This document shows positions 21,623-28,266 of a DNA stretch of 46,442 nucleotides, one piece after another. Under the pieces are notes generated by a model, which made no database searches, was not told the DNA's origin, and worked only from the letters and a program-made list of their open reading frames with translations. Source of the stretch: a virus; IMG/VR virus record IMGVR_UViG_3300020171_000050, positions 1-46,442 of that record. One strand, 5' to 3'. Positions within the stretch are counted from its first letter, which is position 1. Every line of letters starts with the position of its first letter. A program made the translations under genes and the position numbers.

Positions 21623-22509
21623 TTTTCCCCCTCCCTGATCCTCAAAAGCAAACTAGGTTGAAACGGTATAGAAATATTAGCACCTTTTCTATGATTATCT
21701 TCAGCCCATAATGGCCTTAAGTTCTTCAAATCCCAATATTTATTAAAGTCAATATCTTCAGGAATTTTAAAATTAAATGCATATTTGGGTATAATATGGT
21801 CAATATGCCACCCACTAATACCATAATTATCCCATGTCATTCCTTCGGTGAATTGTTTCTCAAGGTGTATCTTTAACTGAGACCATGTATATCCGACTAA
21901 ACTTTCCCATGATCTTCGATTTTTTGCCCCGTTAAGTGATGCCCAAATTCCACATGCCATAGCGTTGTTAAGTCTTCCTTTTAGAGTTTTACGAGCTTTT
22001 TCTTTAGCACGCCTTAAGGTGATTTTTCTTCTTTCTCTATTATTGGTATCCCATTTTTTCCTAGCTTTATGAACTTTATCTGGATTGGCATTATGCCAGT
22101 TTCTGGCAGATTGTAGCGCTCTTTCCTTATTTTCCTCATACCACCTTTTTGATTTTGCCTTAATTTCTTCAGAATGTAGAATATAATATTCACGACTCGC
22201 TTCCCTTGCTTTTTCAACGTGCCTTAGCCTTGATCTTTTATTCTTTTCATTGAATTTTTCAGGATTCTTTCTATATCTCTCTCTGTCCCTTATCCTTAGC
22301 CTATCTCTGTTATTTTCGGCCCACACTCTAGAATTTTCACAATGACAGAGCTTGCAGGTCCCATCTAGGCCGTCTTTTCTTATTTTATTCTTTGGAAATT
22401 CTATAAGTATTTTAATCTTTTGACATTTTACGCATTTTTTCTCTGTCCCAATAAGCGGATTTGCATTTAGGACAGATTCTGACTTCGGGGATTCTTGGAT
22501 ACCATCCAT
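21619..22509 (-). CDS. HNH endonuclease with zinc finger and long basic repeat region
   Basis: 296 residues. Residues about 26-58 hold a CVKC...CKLCHC zinc finger. Residues 60-185 are a highly basic, helical region with repeated R/K-x-x-x-NPEK-like units. Residues about 230-280 are the HNH core (WHIDHIIPKYAF, then LKNLRPLWAEDNHRKG). The coding sequence is richer in A+T than its neighbours, a sign of recent transfer. The start (GAGGTG site before the ATG at 22509) lies inside the zinc-ribbon gene in a different frame, suggesting insertion of a mobile endonuclease. Confidence 0.75.
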   Translation of the reverse strand: MDGIQESPKSESVLNANPLIGTEKKCVKCQKIKILIEFPKNKIRKDGLDGTCKLCHCENSRVWAENNRDRLRIRDRERYRKNPEKFNEKNKRSRLRHVEKAREASREYYILHSEEIKAKSKRWYEENKERALQSARNWHNANPDKVHKARKKWDTNNRERRKITLRRAKEKARKTLKGRLNNAMACGIWASLNGAKNRRSWESLVGYTWSQLKIHLEKQFTEGMTWDNYGISGWHIDHIIPKYAFNFKIPEDIDFNKYWDLKNLRPLWAEDNHRKGANISIPFQPSLLLRIREGEK

Positions 22510-22558
22510 GGCAACACCTCAGACACTTTAATTTTCGAACTCCTGTTTGCATTGTCAT
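22412..22558 (-). CDS. 48-residue zinc-ribbon protein overlapped by the HNH gene
   Basis: The frame encodes KCLRCCHGWYPRIPEVRICP with CPKCK following, a well-known phage zinc-ribbon layout (pairs near 12-15 and 29-32). A GGTGG site precedes the ATG at 22558. Its last 98 bases overlap the HNH gene in another frame, so one of the two may be altered by the other. Such ribbons probably bind nucleic acids. Confidence 0.6.
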   Translation of the reverse strand: MTMQTGVRKLKCLRCCHGWYPRIPEVRICPKCKSAYWDREKMRKMSKD

Positions 22559-22583
22559 ACGGTACCACCTATGAGTAAATAAG

Positions 22584-22847
22584 TCAAGGCTCTTTTATCC
22601 ATCTTTCCAACAACCGCGCCACTTCCCGAAACGCCTCTTCCCGGCTGAACCCCAGCCTATTATGGCAATCCCGACAAGTCGGAAGGGTAAACAAATCGCT
22701 CGGTTTCGTACCCTGCCCCGTTCCATCCACGGCTACATGGTGCGGCTCGCTCGGACCTAGCCGGCCACAATCCCAACAGGGCATCTTTCGTATCCAATCG
22801 AGGTATTTCTCGTTTCTATACCGGGTCATTTTGGGAAACTGAACCAT
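22584..22847 (-). CDS. HNH-like nuclease, Ref/DUF968 type
   Basis: 87 residues from the ATG at 22847, which has GGAGGTGGAG upstream. The segment CWDCGRLGPSEPHHVA, then GTKPSDLFTLPTCRDCHNRL (residues about 24-65) shows paired cysteines plus histidines of the small HNH-like proteins of the RecA-dependent nuclease (Ref)/DUF968 kind. It may act in phage recombination. A longer frame to 22886 lacks a ribosome site. It overlaps the upstream gene by 32 bases. Confidence 0.68.
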   Translation of the reverse strand: MVQFPKMTRYRNEKYLDWIRKMPCWDCGRLGPSEPHHVAVDGTGQGTKPSDLFTLPTCRDCHNRLGFSREEAFREVARLLERWIKEP

Positions 22848-23007
22848 TCTCCACCTCCCGCCGGCCCTCATATGCTTCCAGTCCATGTAGCTCGGCCCAA
22901 AGTTTGTCCATCACCTCCAGGTGCTTGTCCTGCGCTTCCTTCAGCCTCAAAACGTAGGCTTGGCGCTGTAGGTCCATTAGTCGGTGTAGCTCTTCTTTGC
23001 GTGTCAT
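22816..23007 (-). CDS. Small coiled-coil protein
   Basis: 63 residues, nearly all predicted helix with heptad-like leucines (ELHRLMDLQRQAYVLRLKEA). It overlaps its upstream neighbour by four bases (ATGA) and carries the ribosome site of its downstream neighbour. Function unknown. Confidence 0.5.
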   Translation of the reverse strand: MTRKEELHRLMDLQRQAYVLRLKEAQDKHLEVMDKLWAELHGLEAYEGRREVENGSVSQNDPV

Positions 23008-23252
23008 GGTCTTCCCCCTTTGAATTGGCTATATCGGTCTTGTTGTCTGCTGAGCCATCCATTGATAAATCTCTTCCAATTCTTGTATTTACAAGCCTTA
23101 GCAGGATTGGCATCCAACCAGGCTGGCATCCTCTTTGTAAGGGTGTCGATAACGTCCACTTCGGGATATGAGTTTTCAAGAAATTTAACGTATTTGACTG
23201 TAATCCCAATCCATTTCATGTTTTGGAAGTCAAATTGGATTTTGTCTGCCAT
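23004..23252 (-). CDS. Replication-operon protein of unknown function
   Basis: 82 residues. The C-terminal part (MPAWLDANPAKACKYKNWKRFINGWLSRQQDR, a short helix-turn-helix-like region) resembles the tail domain seen at the end of phage replication or helicase-loader proteins (the NP-x-K...WKRFINGWL pattern). A role in loading or DNA binding is possible. It is coupled to the downstream gene by an ATGA overlap. Confidence 0.55.
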   Translation of the reverse strand: MADKIQFDFQNMKWIGITVKYVKFLENSYPEVDVIDTLTKRMPAWLDANPAKACKYKNWKRFINGWLSRQQDRYSQFKGGRP

Positions 23253-23742
23253 GATACCACCTCAAAATATGGATTCCTTCACGAATCATCATCCTGAAAG
23301 CCCTTTCGTCAGGATGAAACCACTCTCCCATCATCTTGTTTCCCATATTGCCACAAAACCACGATAAGGCATGAGATTCATGTCTATTCGGAGTTCTATT
23401 TGATTCAAAAGGTTCCATATCTAAATCTCGCTCAATGGGGTCATAGTAATAGAGAAAGTGTAGCTTTCTTGGGTTTCCGGTTTGCAAGGCGGTTAGTCGG
23501 TCTTTAGGCGTTTTCGTGAGTCCAACCTTGATTGCCTCGTAATCGTCCTGGGCGATAAGATAGAGATGATCTTTCTCGAATCTATCTGGAATTAAGCTAA
23601 TCCGTGCAAATGCACTTGAAATAGCATCTAAATATCTTATATGCCCTTCCTTGGTGAGAAAATTCGTAATATCTACCGTGTCAGTATCCAAATTATTACG
23701 GTCAACCAAGTTTATAATATACTCTGGGGTCCAGTTTTCCAT
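23230..23742 (-). CDS. GIY-YIG-like (T5orf172) protein
   Basis: 170 residues from the ATG at 23742 with GGAGGAAG upstream. Residues about 58-98 (HLYLIAQDDYEAIKVGLTKT, then DRLTALQTGNPRKL) match the T5orf172/GIY-YIG-like domain of phages, a nuclease-related fold. The C-terminal His-rich part (NRHESHALSWFCGN...GEWF) fits the rest of the catalytic region. An upstream in-frame start at 23802 would run through the TGACTTC repeats and is less likely. Confidence 0.65.
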   Translation of the reverse strand: MENWTPEYIINLVDRNNLDTDTVDITNFLTKEGHIRYLDAISSAFARISLIPDRFEKDHLYLIAQDDYEAIKVGLTKTPKDRLTALQTGNPRKLHFLYYYDPIERDLDMEPFESNRTPNRHESHALSWFCGNMGNKMMGEWFHPDERAFRMMIREGIHILRWYHGRQNPI

Positions 23743-23800
23743 GACTTCCTCCGTGACTTCACATTGACTTCTTCTGACTTCATTGACTTCTTCTGACTTC
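23742..23800. repeat. Six phased TGACTTC repeats, including a 19-bp tandem duplication
   Basis: TGACTTC occurs at 23742, 23754, 23765, 23775, 23784 and 23794, spacing 12, 11, 10, 9 and 10 bases, close to one helical turn. ATTGACTTCTTCTGACTTC is exactly duplicated in tandem (23763-23800). It lies at the end of the primase gene and before the next gene. It may be an iteron array of a replication origin or a regulator site. Confidence 0.55.
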
Positions 23801-25463
23801 AAGAGAAGTTTTTATATTTCTCTTCCGAGACTTCAAACCATTCGGAATCTTCTACAAATTGACAATAATTCACATGCTTATACTTGATTCCCAGCCCGGT
23901 TGGATTCCCCCACTCAGTACGATAAAAGCTCTTTACATCCTCAAGTTTTAGTTGATGTTTAATCAGGCTTATTACACAACGAGGGAAATCCCGCACAGCT
24001 CTACCGCCAGTAGGATATGGCTTGTATGGATCTCTTTGGACTAAGACTAAGGCGATCCCTTCCCCTAATTTTCCATGAATCTTTTTTATATAATCTGCCA
24101 ACATCCATGGTTTTTCATATTCAACAAGATAATCCACTACATTCAAGGCATTAGGTTGGATTTTATCCCAAGAGCCACCGCTTCTTCCATCAATAAACTG
24201 GATAGCTGAACGAGCCTCTTCTATTGGGAATAAAGAACCATAGCAATCAAACCGTTCCTTTATCTCGTCTCTGGACATTTCCACGTTCTGGTAAACAATA
24301 GGCTCACGGAAAAGGCGATGGTTTAGTCTGCAAAATTCAATGGCAAAGGCACTTTTGCCTTGGGACTTCTGGCCTTCAATCAGGATGATATTTTGAGGAA
24401 AAATTTTAACAAATTTCTCAAGCTTTAACGGCCAATGAAGATCCAGGGGTGTAGCCTCTTCCTTCCACCATTCTTGAATAATAACTTCTGACTCAATTTT
24501 ACGATATTGTCCACGTTTACCACCATATTTCTCTATTAAGCCTTCTTTTTCCAACCTTAACAAAGCTAAGGTGCCTGCCTTCTTGAAGTCACGTGAAGTC
24601 AAATCCAATTCTTTGAAGCATTCTGAAGTCAGGAAGAAGCCACTTGAAGTCAAAATCCAGTCCCGAACGTCTTGGGCAATGGACCGATCACGGGTATTTT
24701 TCCGCTTCAAAGCACTTTCAACTTTGGTATCAATCCATTTCTGATCCGGAGATTCACCCCAAGAAATGATAAGACTTTCAAGAACTTGTCTTATCTCTAT
24801 GTCTGGCATACCTCCCTTAACAAGGCAATTTGAAACATGGAAAAGGCTCTCATCTCTCTTGCCTTCCTCAAAACTAATTCCTGAATTTGATGGTTTTGAA
24901 GCACCTGCACGGGGGATTAAGAAAGAAAGAATATAAGAAATAAGAGAAGAGTTAATTGCAGGAACTTCAATATCTGAGATCTTGCAACCCTGTAACCAAG
25001 AATACCTTTTGCCATTTAATCCAGACGATGGAGGGGCGATGATATACCCACCCTCTGACCTGGTATCAATGCCTGCTGCAACTCCTGCCTTGTTTGGAAT
25101 TTGGGCTTCGTGCTGAAAATAGTAATGCCTTCCACCTCTAGGAGATATTGCGATAGGGACCCTGAAATTGTCCGGAAGCATGCTCTCGATCTGTTCAACG
25201 GCTTCCGGAGTATCGCAATCCACAACTGTTAGATTCGAGATCTTGCCTGTTACGATCCCCAATCTCATATCAGGTTTATCGCTGAACCATTGCTCGATTT
25301 CGTGTTCTGTGGCTTTTTGTGTCTGGTAGGGCAGCCATGCGATAGGGGGCTTTTTTGATTCGTCCTTCCCCTTAGAGTCGGCTTTGGGCGATAGGATCGG
25401 GATTACTGAAAATCCTTGCTTTGCATACCAGAGCGCCGACCGTAGGATATTGTTTTCAGTCAT
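23799..25463 (-). CDS. Primase-polymerase (PrimPol) fused to RecA-like ATPase
   Basis: 554 residues from the ATG at 25463. Residues 6-150 form a bifunctional primase/polymerase domain: VVDCD with catalytic Asp82 and Asp84, RGGRHYYF with His113, and GIDTRSEGGYIIAPPS with Asp133. The middle is helical. Residues 358-372 (NIILIEGQKSQGKSA) are a P-loop of a RecA-like helicase/ATPase, with LADY and LVLVQRD strands later. It should make primers and perhaps unwind DNA at the origin. It is the only recognised replication enzyme here. The ribosome site is weak (GGGA); a frame upstream to 25613 crosses the terminator hairpin and is unlikely to be translated. Confidence 0.82.
   Translation of the reverse strand: MTENNILRSALWYAKQGFSVIPILSPKADSKGKDESKKPPIAWLPYQTQKATEHEIEQWFSDKPDMRLGIVTGKISNLTVVDCDTPEAVEQIESMLPDNFRVPIAISPRGGRHYYFQHEAQIPNKAGVAAGIDTRSEGGYIIAPPSSGLNGKRYSWLQGCKISDIEVPAINSSLISYILSFLIPRAGASKPSNSGISFEEGKRDESLFHVSNCLVKGGMPDIEIRQVLESLIISWGESPDQKWIDTKVESALKRKNTRDRSIAQDVRDWILTSSGFFLTSECFKELDLTSRDFKKAGTLALLRLEKEGLIEKYGGKRGQYRKIESEVIIQEWWKEEATPLDLHWPLKLEKFVKIFPQNIILIEGQKSQGKSAFAIEFCRLNHRLFREPIVYQNVEMSRDEIKERFDCYGSLFPIEEARSAIQFIDGRSGGSWDKIQPNALNVVDYLVEYEKPWMLADYIKKIHGKLGEGIALVLVQRDPYKPYPTGGRAVRDFPRCVISLIKHQLKLEDVKSFYRTEWGNPTGLGIKYKHVNYCQFVEDSEWFEVSEEKYKNFS
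24585..24652. repeat. Second phased array of the same heptamer, inverted
   Basis: GAAGTCA, the complement of TGACTTC, occurs at 24585, 24595, 24625 and 24646, with spacings of 10, 30 and 21, all near multiples of ten. It lies inside the primase gene, about 0.8 kb from the first array and in the opposite orientation. Confidence 0.45.
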
Positions 25464-25578
25464 AATGGTCCCAACCTTAGAATGGTGAAGAGGAAATCTA
25501 CCAATCTTTTCGGGAGGAATCCATGGCAATATCCAGCGACTAGGAATCGTTTGATGCGTTTTTTCATAGCAGGCCCAT

Positions 25579-25659
25579 AAAAAAAACCCTTGGAGTATCA
25601 TGAAGGCATCCAAACGGCACCTTCCCGGCCCTTACGGGTGACGGACTCCAAGGGGTTTT
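25579..25659. terminator. Bidirectional terminator-like hairpin upstream of primase gene
   Basis: CCCTTGGAGT (25587-25596) pairs perfectly with ACTCCAAGGG (25645-25654). Eight A precede it and GTTTTG follows, so each strand has a T tract. The 48-base loop contains a CCC-GTAA-GGG mini-hairpin. It should isolate the primase gene from the regulator-YopX unit. Confidence 0.6.
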
Positions 25660-25733
25660 GTTATAGGTTATTATGATTTCAGGTTTGGATTTAATCATGA
25701 TTCCATACTCTTAACACATTCTCCGTCCCCATG

Positions 25734-25880
25734 TCAAGCCTCATCTGCCATCTCGGCTATCCCCCGCGCCATCACCCGGTCGATCCACCAGGTCCAGTCG
25801 AACCCCAGGGCATCAAGCGCCGCCTCCTGCTGGGCCTGCCAGTAATCCCAGTCGTGCCGGGTCTCGTACATATCGGTCAT
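25734..25880 (-). CDS. Small acidic, tryptophan-rich protein
   Basis: 48 residues from the ATG at 25880, overlapping the upstream stop (ATGA). The sequence TDMYETRHDWDYWQAQQEAA, then FDWTWWIDRVM is a helical, Trp-rich protein. A longer frame to 25976 lies inside the upstream gene and is unlikely. Unknown function; small size and acidity would fit an inhibitor of a host protein, but there is no direct evidence. Confidence 0.5.
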   Translation of the reverse strand: MTDMYETRHDWDYWQAQQEAALDALGFDWTWWIDRVMARGIAEMADEA

Positions 25881-26341
25881 GACGGAAACCCCGCTTGCTC
25901 GTCCAAGTGCCAGTAGATTGACGCTTGCTTTTCCTGGCACAGCGGGCAGCGGTCGTGAAACGTGCCCCGCTTCCACTTATGACACCTCCGGCAATACCGC
26001 TTACCCATTTTTCGCTTATTGTCCTTCCGCGCACCCTTGTGGCCCGCCCATTCGTTGCGGTTGGCGATGGCCCGGTGGTTGATATACTTTTTCCGTACCT
26101 CTTGGCATTCTTCCTTGTCGGGGCAGTATGAGGGGTTGGGGCCTTGGTGGGTGTTTTCTCGGACGGCGTTGCAATTTGGGTTTTGACAGGTGTAGGTACG
26201 CTTCGCCTTCGATACCGCCTTTTTCTTCTCTTGGCGGTCCTTCTGGCAGGCTATTCGGGTGCAGAACTTCTGGTTCCAGTGGTCTTTCTTGAACGGTAGT
26301 AAACAGGCTTTACAATTACCGTCAGGTGTGCGTACAGTCAC
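25877..26341 (-). CDS. Multi-zinc-finger protein
   Basis: 154 residues with at least three cysteine clusters: CKAC...C...C (residues about 10-32), CQNPNC...CPDKEEC (about 52-79) and CRRCHKW...CPLC (about 117-136), separated by basic stretches (KKAVSKAKR, KGARKDNKRKMGK). It probably binds nucleic acid. The first cluster resembles the FCS-type finger often found in phage HNH/recombination proteins, but no nuclease core is visible. Confidence 0.6.
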   Translation of the reverse strand: MTVRTPDGNCKACLLPFKKDHWNQKFCTRIACQKDRQEKKKAVSKAKRTYTCQNPNCNAVRENTHQGPNPSYCPDKEECQEVRKKYINHRAIANRNEWAGHKGARKDNKRKMGKRYCRRCHKWKRGTFHDRCPLCQEKQASIYWHLDEQAGFPS

Positions 26342-26401
26342 TTGTCACGCTCCTTTATGTGGCCCCTCCCCTGTCTGCTTGGCGGCGGCGGGGAGGGTTA
26401 T

Positions 26402-26875
26402 TTAGTCATCGGCCCGGCATCCTGGTCTATGCGCTCCGGTCAGTAGGTAAAACCCATCACATCCACAGGTTAAGGGTTCATCCTCCTCGGGTCTGTCGGC
26501 TTCGTGGATGTGGCCGATGACTTCACCAGTGCTGTGTATTGGTCCCAAAGCGTATTCTTCTCCATCTTCCTCAAAAACAAATGCCCCCCTATTAAACCTA
26601 ACAACACAGGGACCAAATCCCTTGATATGAGGATCAAATATATCTCCCTCGAATATTTCCTTGCCCGTCCGGTCGTGCAGGTTGGTAAACTGCATGAGGT
26701 CATAAGACGTGCCCAAGTTAAAAGCGGAGTCTTTTTCTTCGTTTGATTCATCTAATTCAAAAATTCCGTTACCATTTCTCGCAATAGGGTTGGGCAATAT
26801 GCACCATTCCAACTCGGATGAGGTACACCATCTTTCATCGTATTTATTCCACGCCCTGAACTTAATTGGCCTCAT
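26402..26875 (-). CDS. YopX family protein
   Basis: 157 residues from the ATG at 26875 (AAGGAGGGGAGC upstream). MRPIKFRAWNKYDERW at the start, FTNLHDRTGKEIFEGDIF in the middle and GEVIGHIHE near the end are hallmarks of the YopX family, small beta-rich phage proteins of unknown function. A Cys-containing extension (CGCDGFYLLTGAHRPGC) follows. It is the second gene of the regulator operon. Confidence 0.8.
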   Translation of the reverse strand: MRPIKFRAWNKYDERWCTSSELEWCILPNPIARNGNGIFELDESNEEKDSAFNLGTSYDLMQFTNLHDRTGKEIFEGDIFDPHIKGFGPCVVRFNRGAFVFEEDGEEYALGPIHSTGEVIGHIHEADRPEEDEPLTCGCDGFYLLTGAHRPGCRADD

Positions 26876-26968
26876 GCTCCCCTCCTTATTTTCCAAAGTT
26901 TTCCATCCGTTAATCATCCGTTTTTACGGTTTTCTTCCTGAACCTTGACGGTCGGGCATGGGGCTCCT

Positions 26969-27172
26969 TTAGGATAGAAGGTAGTCGAGGGATGCGCCTG
27001 TCTTTTCCTTAAGCTTATTAGCCATTTGGCGCGATAAAGGAAGGGGCTTACCCTTCCGTTTTGAGCCATACCAGAGCTGTTTTGCTAGGCTTTCAGAGCA
27101 TCCGGCTACAGCCTGAAGATTCTGGTAAGAGATTATTCCAAGGCCTCTGAATTTTTCCTGTAATGTTTTCAT
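26969..27172 (-). CDS. Cro/CI-like helix-turn-helix regulator, leaderless
   Basis: 67 residues. Residues 14-60 (ISYQNLQAVAGCSESLAKQLWYG, LSRQMANKLKEKTGASLDYLLS) form a compact lambda-repressor-type five-helix domain with no C-terminal cleavage domain, so a Cro-like or minimal repressor is likely. The -10 box ends seven bases before the ATG, so the message should start at the ATG itself, like lambda cI from PRM. It is transcribed away from the plus-strand operon at 27351, and its operators should lie between 27173 and 27350. Confidence 0.7.
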   Translation of the reverse strand: MKTLQEKFRGLGIISYQNLQAVAGCSESLAKQLWYGSKRKGKPLPLSRQMANKLKEKTGASLDYLLS

Positions 27173-27178
27173 GAATAT

Positions 27179-27208
27179 ATCTTAAAGCCTACAACGCCTG
27201 TTTGTCAA
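27179..27208 (-). promoter_or_regulatory. Promoter of the regulator gene
   Basis: On the minus strand TTGACA (27208-27203), an 18-base spacer and TAAGAT (27184-27179) precede the ATG at 27172. Expected transcription start falls on the ATG, giving a leaderless message. Confidence 0.6.
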
Positions 27209-27255
27209 GGAAATTGTATTCCCTTACTTCATTCAAAAAAAGATGAAAATAATGC

Positions 27256-27284
27256 TTGACAAGAAAATTGAACTATGGTTTACT
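27256..27284 (+). promoter_or_regulatory. Promoter of the right early operon
   Basis: A perfect TTGACA (27256-27261), 17-base spacer and TTTACT (27279-27284) face away from the regulator gene and lie about 65 bases before the first gene. The two divergent promoters share the sequence CTTGACAA at both -35 regions. Confidence 0.7.
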
Positions 27285-27350
27285 ATCACCCAGCTGCAAC
27301 ATTAACCTTTATCCCGCCGCCCCCGGTCTGAATAGGGGCAGGAGGAAAGC

Positions 27351-27530
27351 ATGAAAAACTGGACACTGACGCTGGCAAGCGTGCTCATCTTCCTGCTCTT
27401 TGTTTGGTTGATGCCCCGCGAAGAGACTACGGCGACATGGGTTATTGCGGGCCTGGTCCTGCTTATCGGCGGGGTGATCTGCGTAGTTCTAATGATTCGT
27501 AAAATATGGAGGGGATCAATCCGTGATTGA
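27351..27530 (+). CDS. Small two-span membrane protein
   Basis: 59 residues with AGGAGG before the ATG. Two hydrophobic spans are visible: residues 6-20 (TLASVLIFLLFVWLM) and 29-48 (VIAGLVLLIGGVICVVLMI), with a basic C-terminus (RKIWRGSIRD). First gene after the early promoter. Such small membrane proteins often mediate superinfection exclusion or inhibit host functions, but there is no family match. Confidence 0.6.
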   Translation: MKNWTLTLASVLIFLLFVWLMPREETTATWVIAGLVLLIGGVICVVLMIRKIWRGSIRD

Positions 27531-27774
27531 AGAATATCCCTGGATTTTAGACTACGGCATTTCGCCCGACACTCGACTCCCGGTGATCCCTGGGGACACG
27601 TCAGATTGGGTCGAGGGCGCCTTAATACCGTCCACACCCGTCCCTAACCAGGATGAGGTCCATGGGCAGACAACAGGCCGGCCAGGGGTTTCGGGCCACC
27701 GGAAGGTGAAGGCCGACAAATTCAGGAAAGGAGGTAATTTTGGATCAGGAAATAATGATTATAACGTTGTCTGA
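27523..27774 (+). CDS. Early protein of unknown function
   Basis: 83 residues from a GTG that overlaps the end of the membrane-protein gene, with GGAGGGG upstream. The sequence is Pro/Gly-rich and apparently little structured, ending in a polar tail. The end of the frame contains the ribosome site and start of the next gene in another frame. Unknown function. Confidence 0.4.
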   Translation: MIEEYPWILDYGISPDTRLPVIPGDTSDWVEGALIPSTPVPNQDEVHGQTTGRPGVSGHRKVKADKFRKGGNFGSGNNDYNVV

Positions 27775-27916
27775 TGCATTACGTGACATTGTGGCCACCG
27801 CATCCTCTGTACGCATTAACGGACTGGAAGATGGCGAAACTATCGAGGCCGTATTAACCGAAATAGAGCAAACCAGCGCCAGGGCATTAACACATTGTGG
27901 TATTGAGGTAATCTGA
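27740..27916 (+). CDS. 58-residue early protein, TTG start
   Basis: A GAGGT site lies five bases before the TTG. The protein (TLSDALRDIVATASSVRING, then ETIEAVLTEIEQTSARALTH) is mostly helical and acidic. An internal ATG (codon 6) is a possible alternative start. It ends 10 bases before the structured RNA block. No family recognised. Confidence 0.5.
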   Translation: MDQEIMIITLSDALRDIVATASSVRINGLEDGETIEAVLTEIEQTSARALTHCGIEVI

Positions 27917-27925
27917 ATGAAATCG

Positions 27926-27998
27926 TGCTGGCAGTAGCTCAGTATCGGTAGAGCCCGGGGCTTCACGGCGACGTGGGTTCGATGCCCACCTGTCAGCA
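27926..27998 (+). ncRNA. tRNA-like structure with a reduced anticodon arm
   Basis: CTGGCAG (27928-27934) pairs with CTGTCAG (27990-27996, one G-U) as a 7-bp acceptor stem, extendable to 9 bp. TA, a GCTC/GAGC D-stem with an AG...GGTA loop (27937-27954), and a GTGGG/CCCAC T-stem with TTCGATG loop (27973-27989) are canonical. Only 18 bases lie between D and T arms, against about 22-23 in a tRNA, and at most a 3-bp CCG/CGG anticodon stem forms. No CCA is encoded. It looks like a tRNA elbow without a decoding arm, so probably not a working tRNA. Confidence 0.6.
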
Positions 27999-28007
27999 AC
28001 CCGAATC

Positions 28008-28091
28008 GTGCTGGTGGCCCGAAAGGGTGGGCATGGGGTGTCGGGACGTAAGATCGAGGACCTGCGGAGGTAGGGGCCGACCCACCAGCAC
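28008..28091 (+). ncRNA. Structured RNA domain A downstream of tRNA-like element
   Basis: GTGCTGGTGG (28008-28017) pairs perfectly with CCACCAGCAC (28082-28091). Inside are CCC-GAAA-GGG (28018-28027), a GTCGG/CCGAC helix (28040-28044 with 28077-28081) stacked directly on the outer stem, and within it ACCT-GCGG-AGGT (28060-28071). No coding frame is supported here. The multi-branched fold and GNRA loop suggest a functional RNA; no known class recognised. Confidence 0.55.
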
Positions 28092-28093
28092 AC

Positions 28094-28172
28094 GCGGGGA
28101 GTGGTGTTAGAGAGACCGGCATAAGGGGACAGTAAATCCCCCGCCTGTGAAAGTCGGTTCACCACTTCCCGC
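28094..28172 (+). ncRNA. Structured RNA domain B with possible pseudoknot
   Basis: A 13-bp stem (28094-28106 with 28160-28172, one G-U) encloses a 7-bp helix (GACCGGC 28114-28120 with GTCGGTT 28153-28159). Inside, GGGGA/TCCCC (28125-28129 with 28137-28141) closes a 7-base loop whose ACAG side can pair with CTGT at 28145-28148, an H-type pseudoknot. It begins two bases after domain A and ends about 95 bases before the next gene. No T tract, so not a terminator. Confidence 0.55.
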
Positions 28173-28266
28173 ACCCTTAACCCTGGCAACCTTGAAACCA
28201 TCAACCCAATTTTAACCGCGTGGCAGGGTCTCCAGGGGTGGTCTCCCTGCCGCGCCGAGGGGAGAC

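Noticed and set aside
27926-28205. tmRNA or HDV-like ribozyme as the identity of the structured block
   Set aside because: No tag reading frame or tmRNA-type arrangement of acceptor ends is present, and the helix order does not match the nested double pseudoknot of HDV-like ribozymes.
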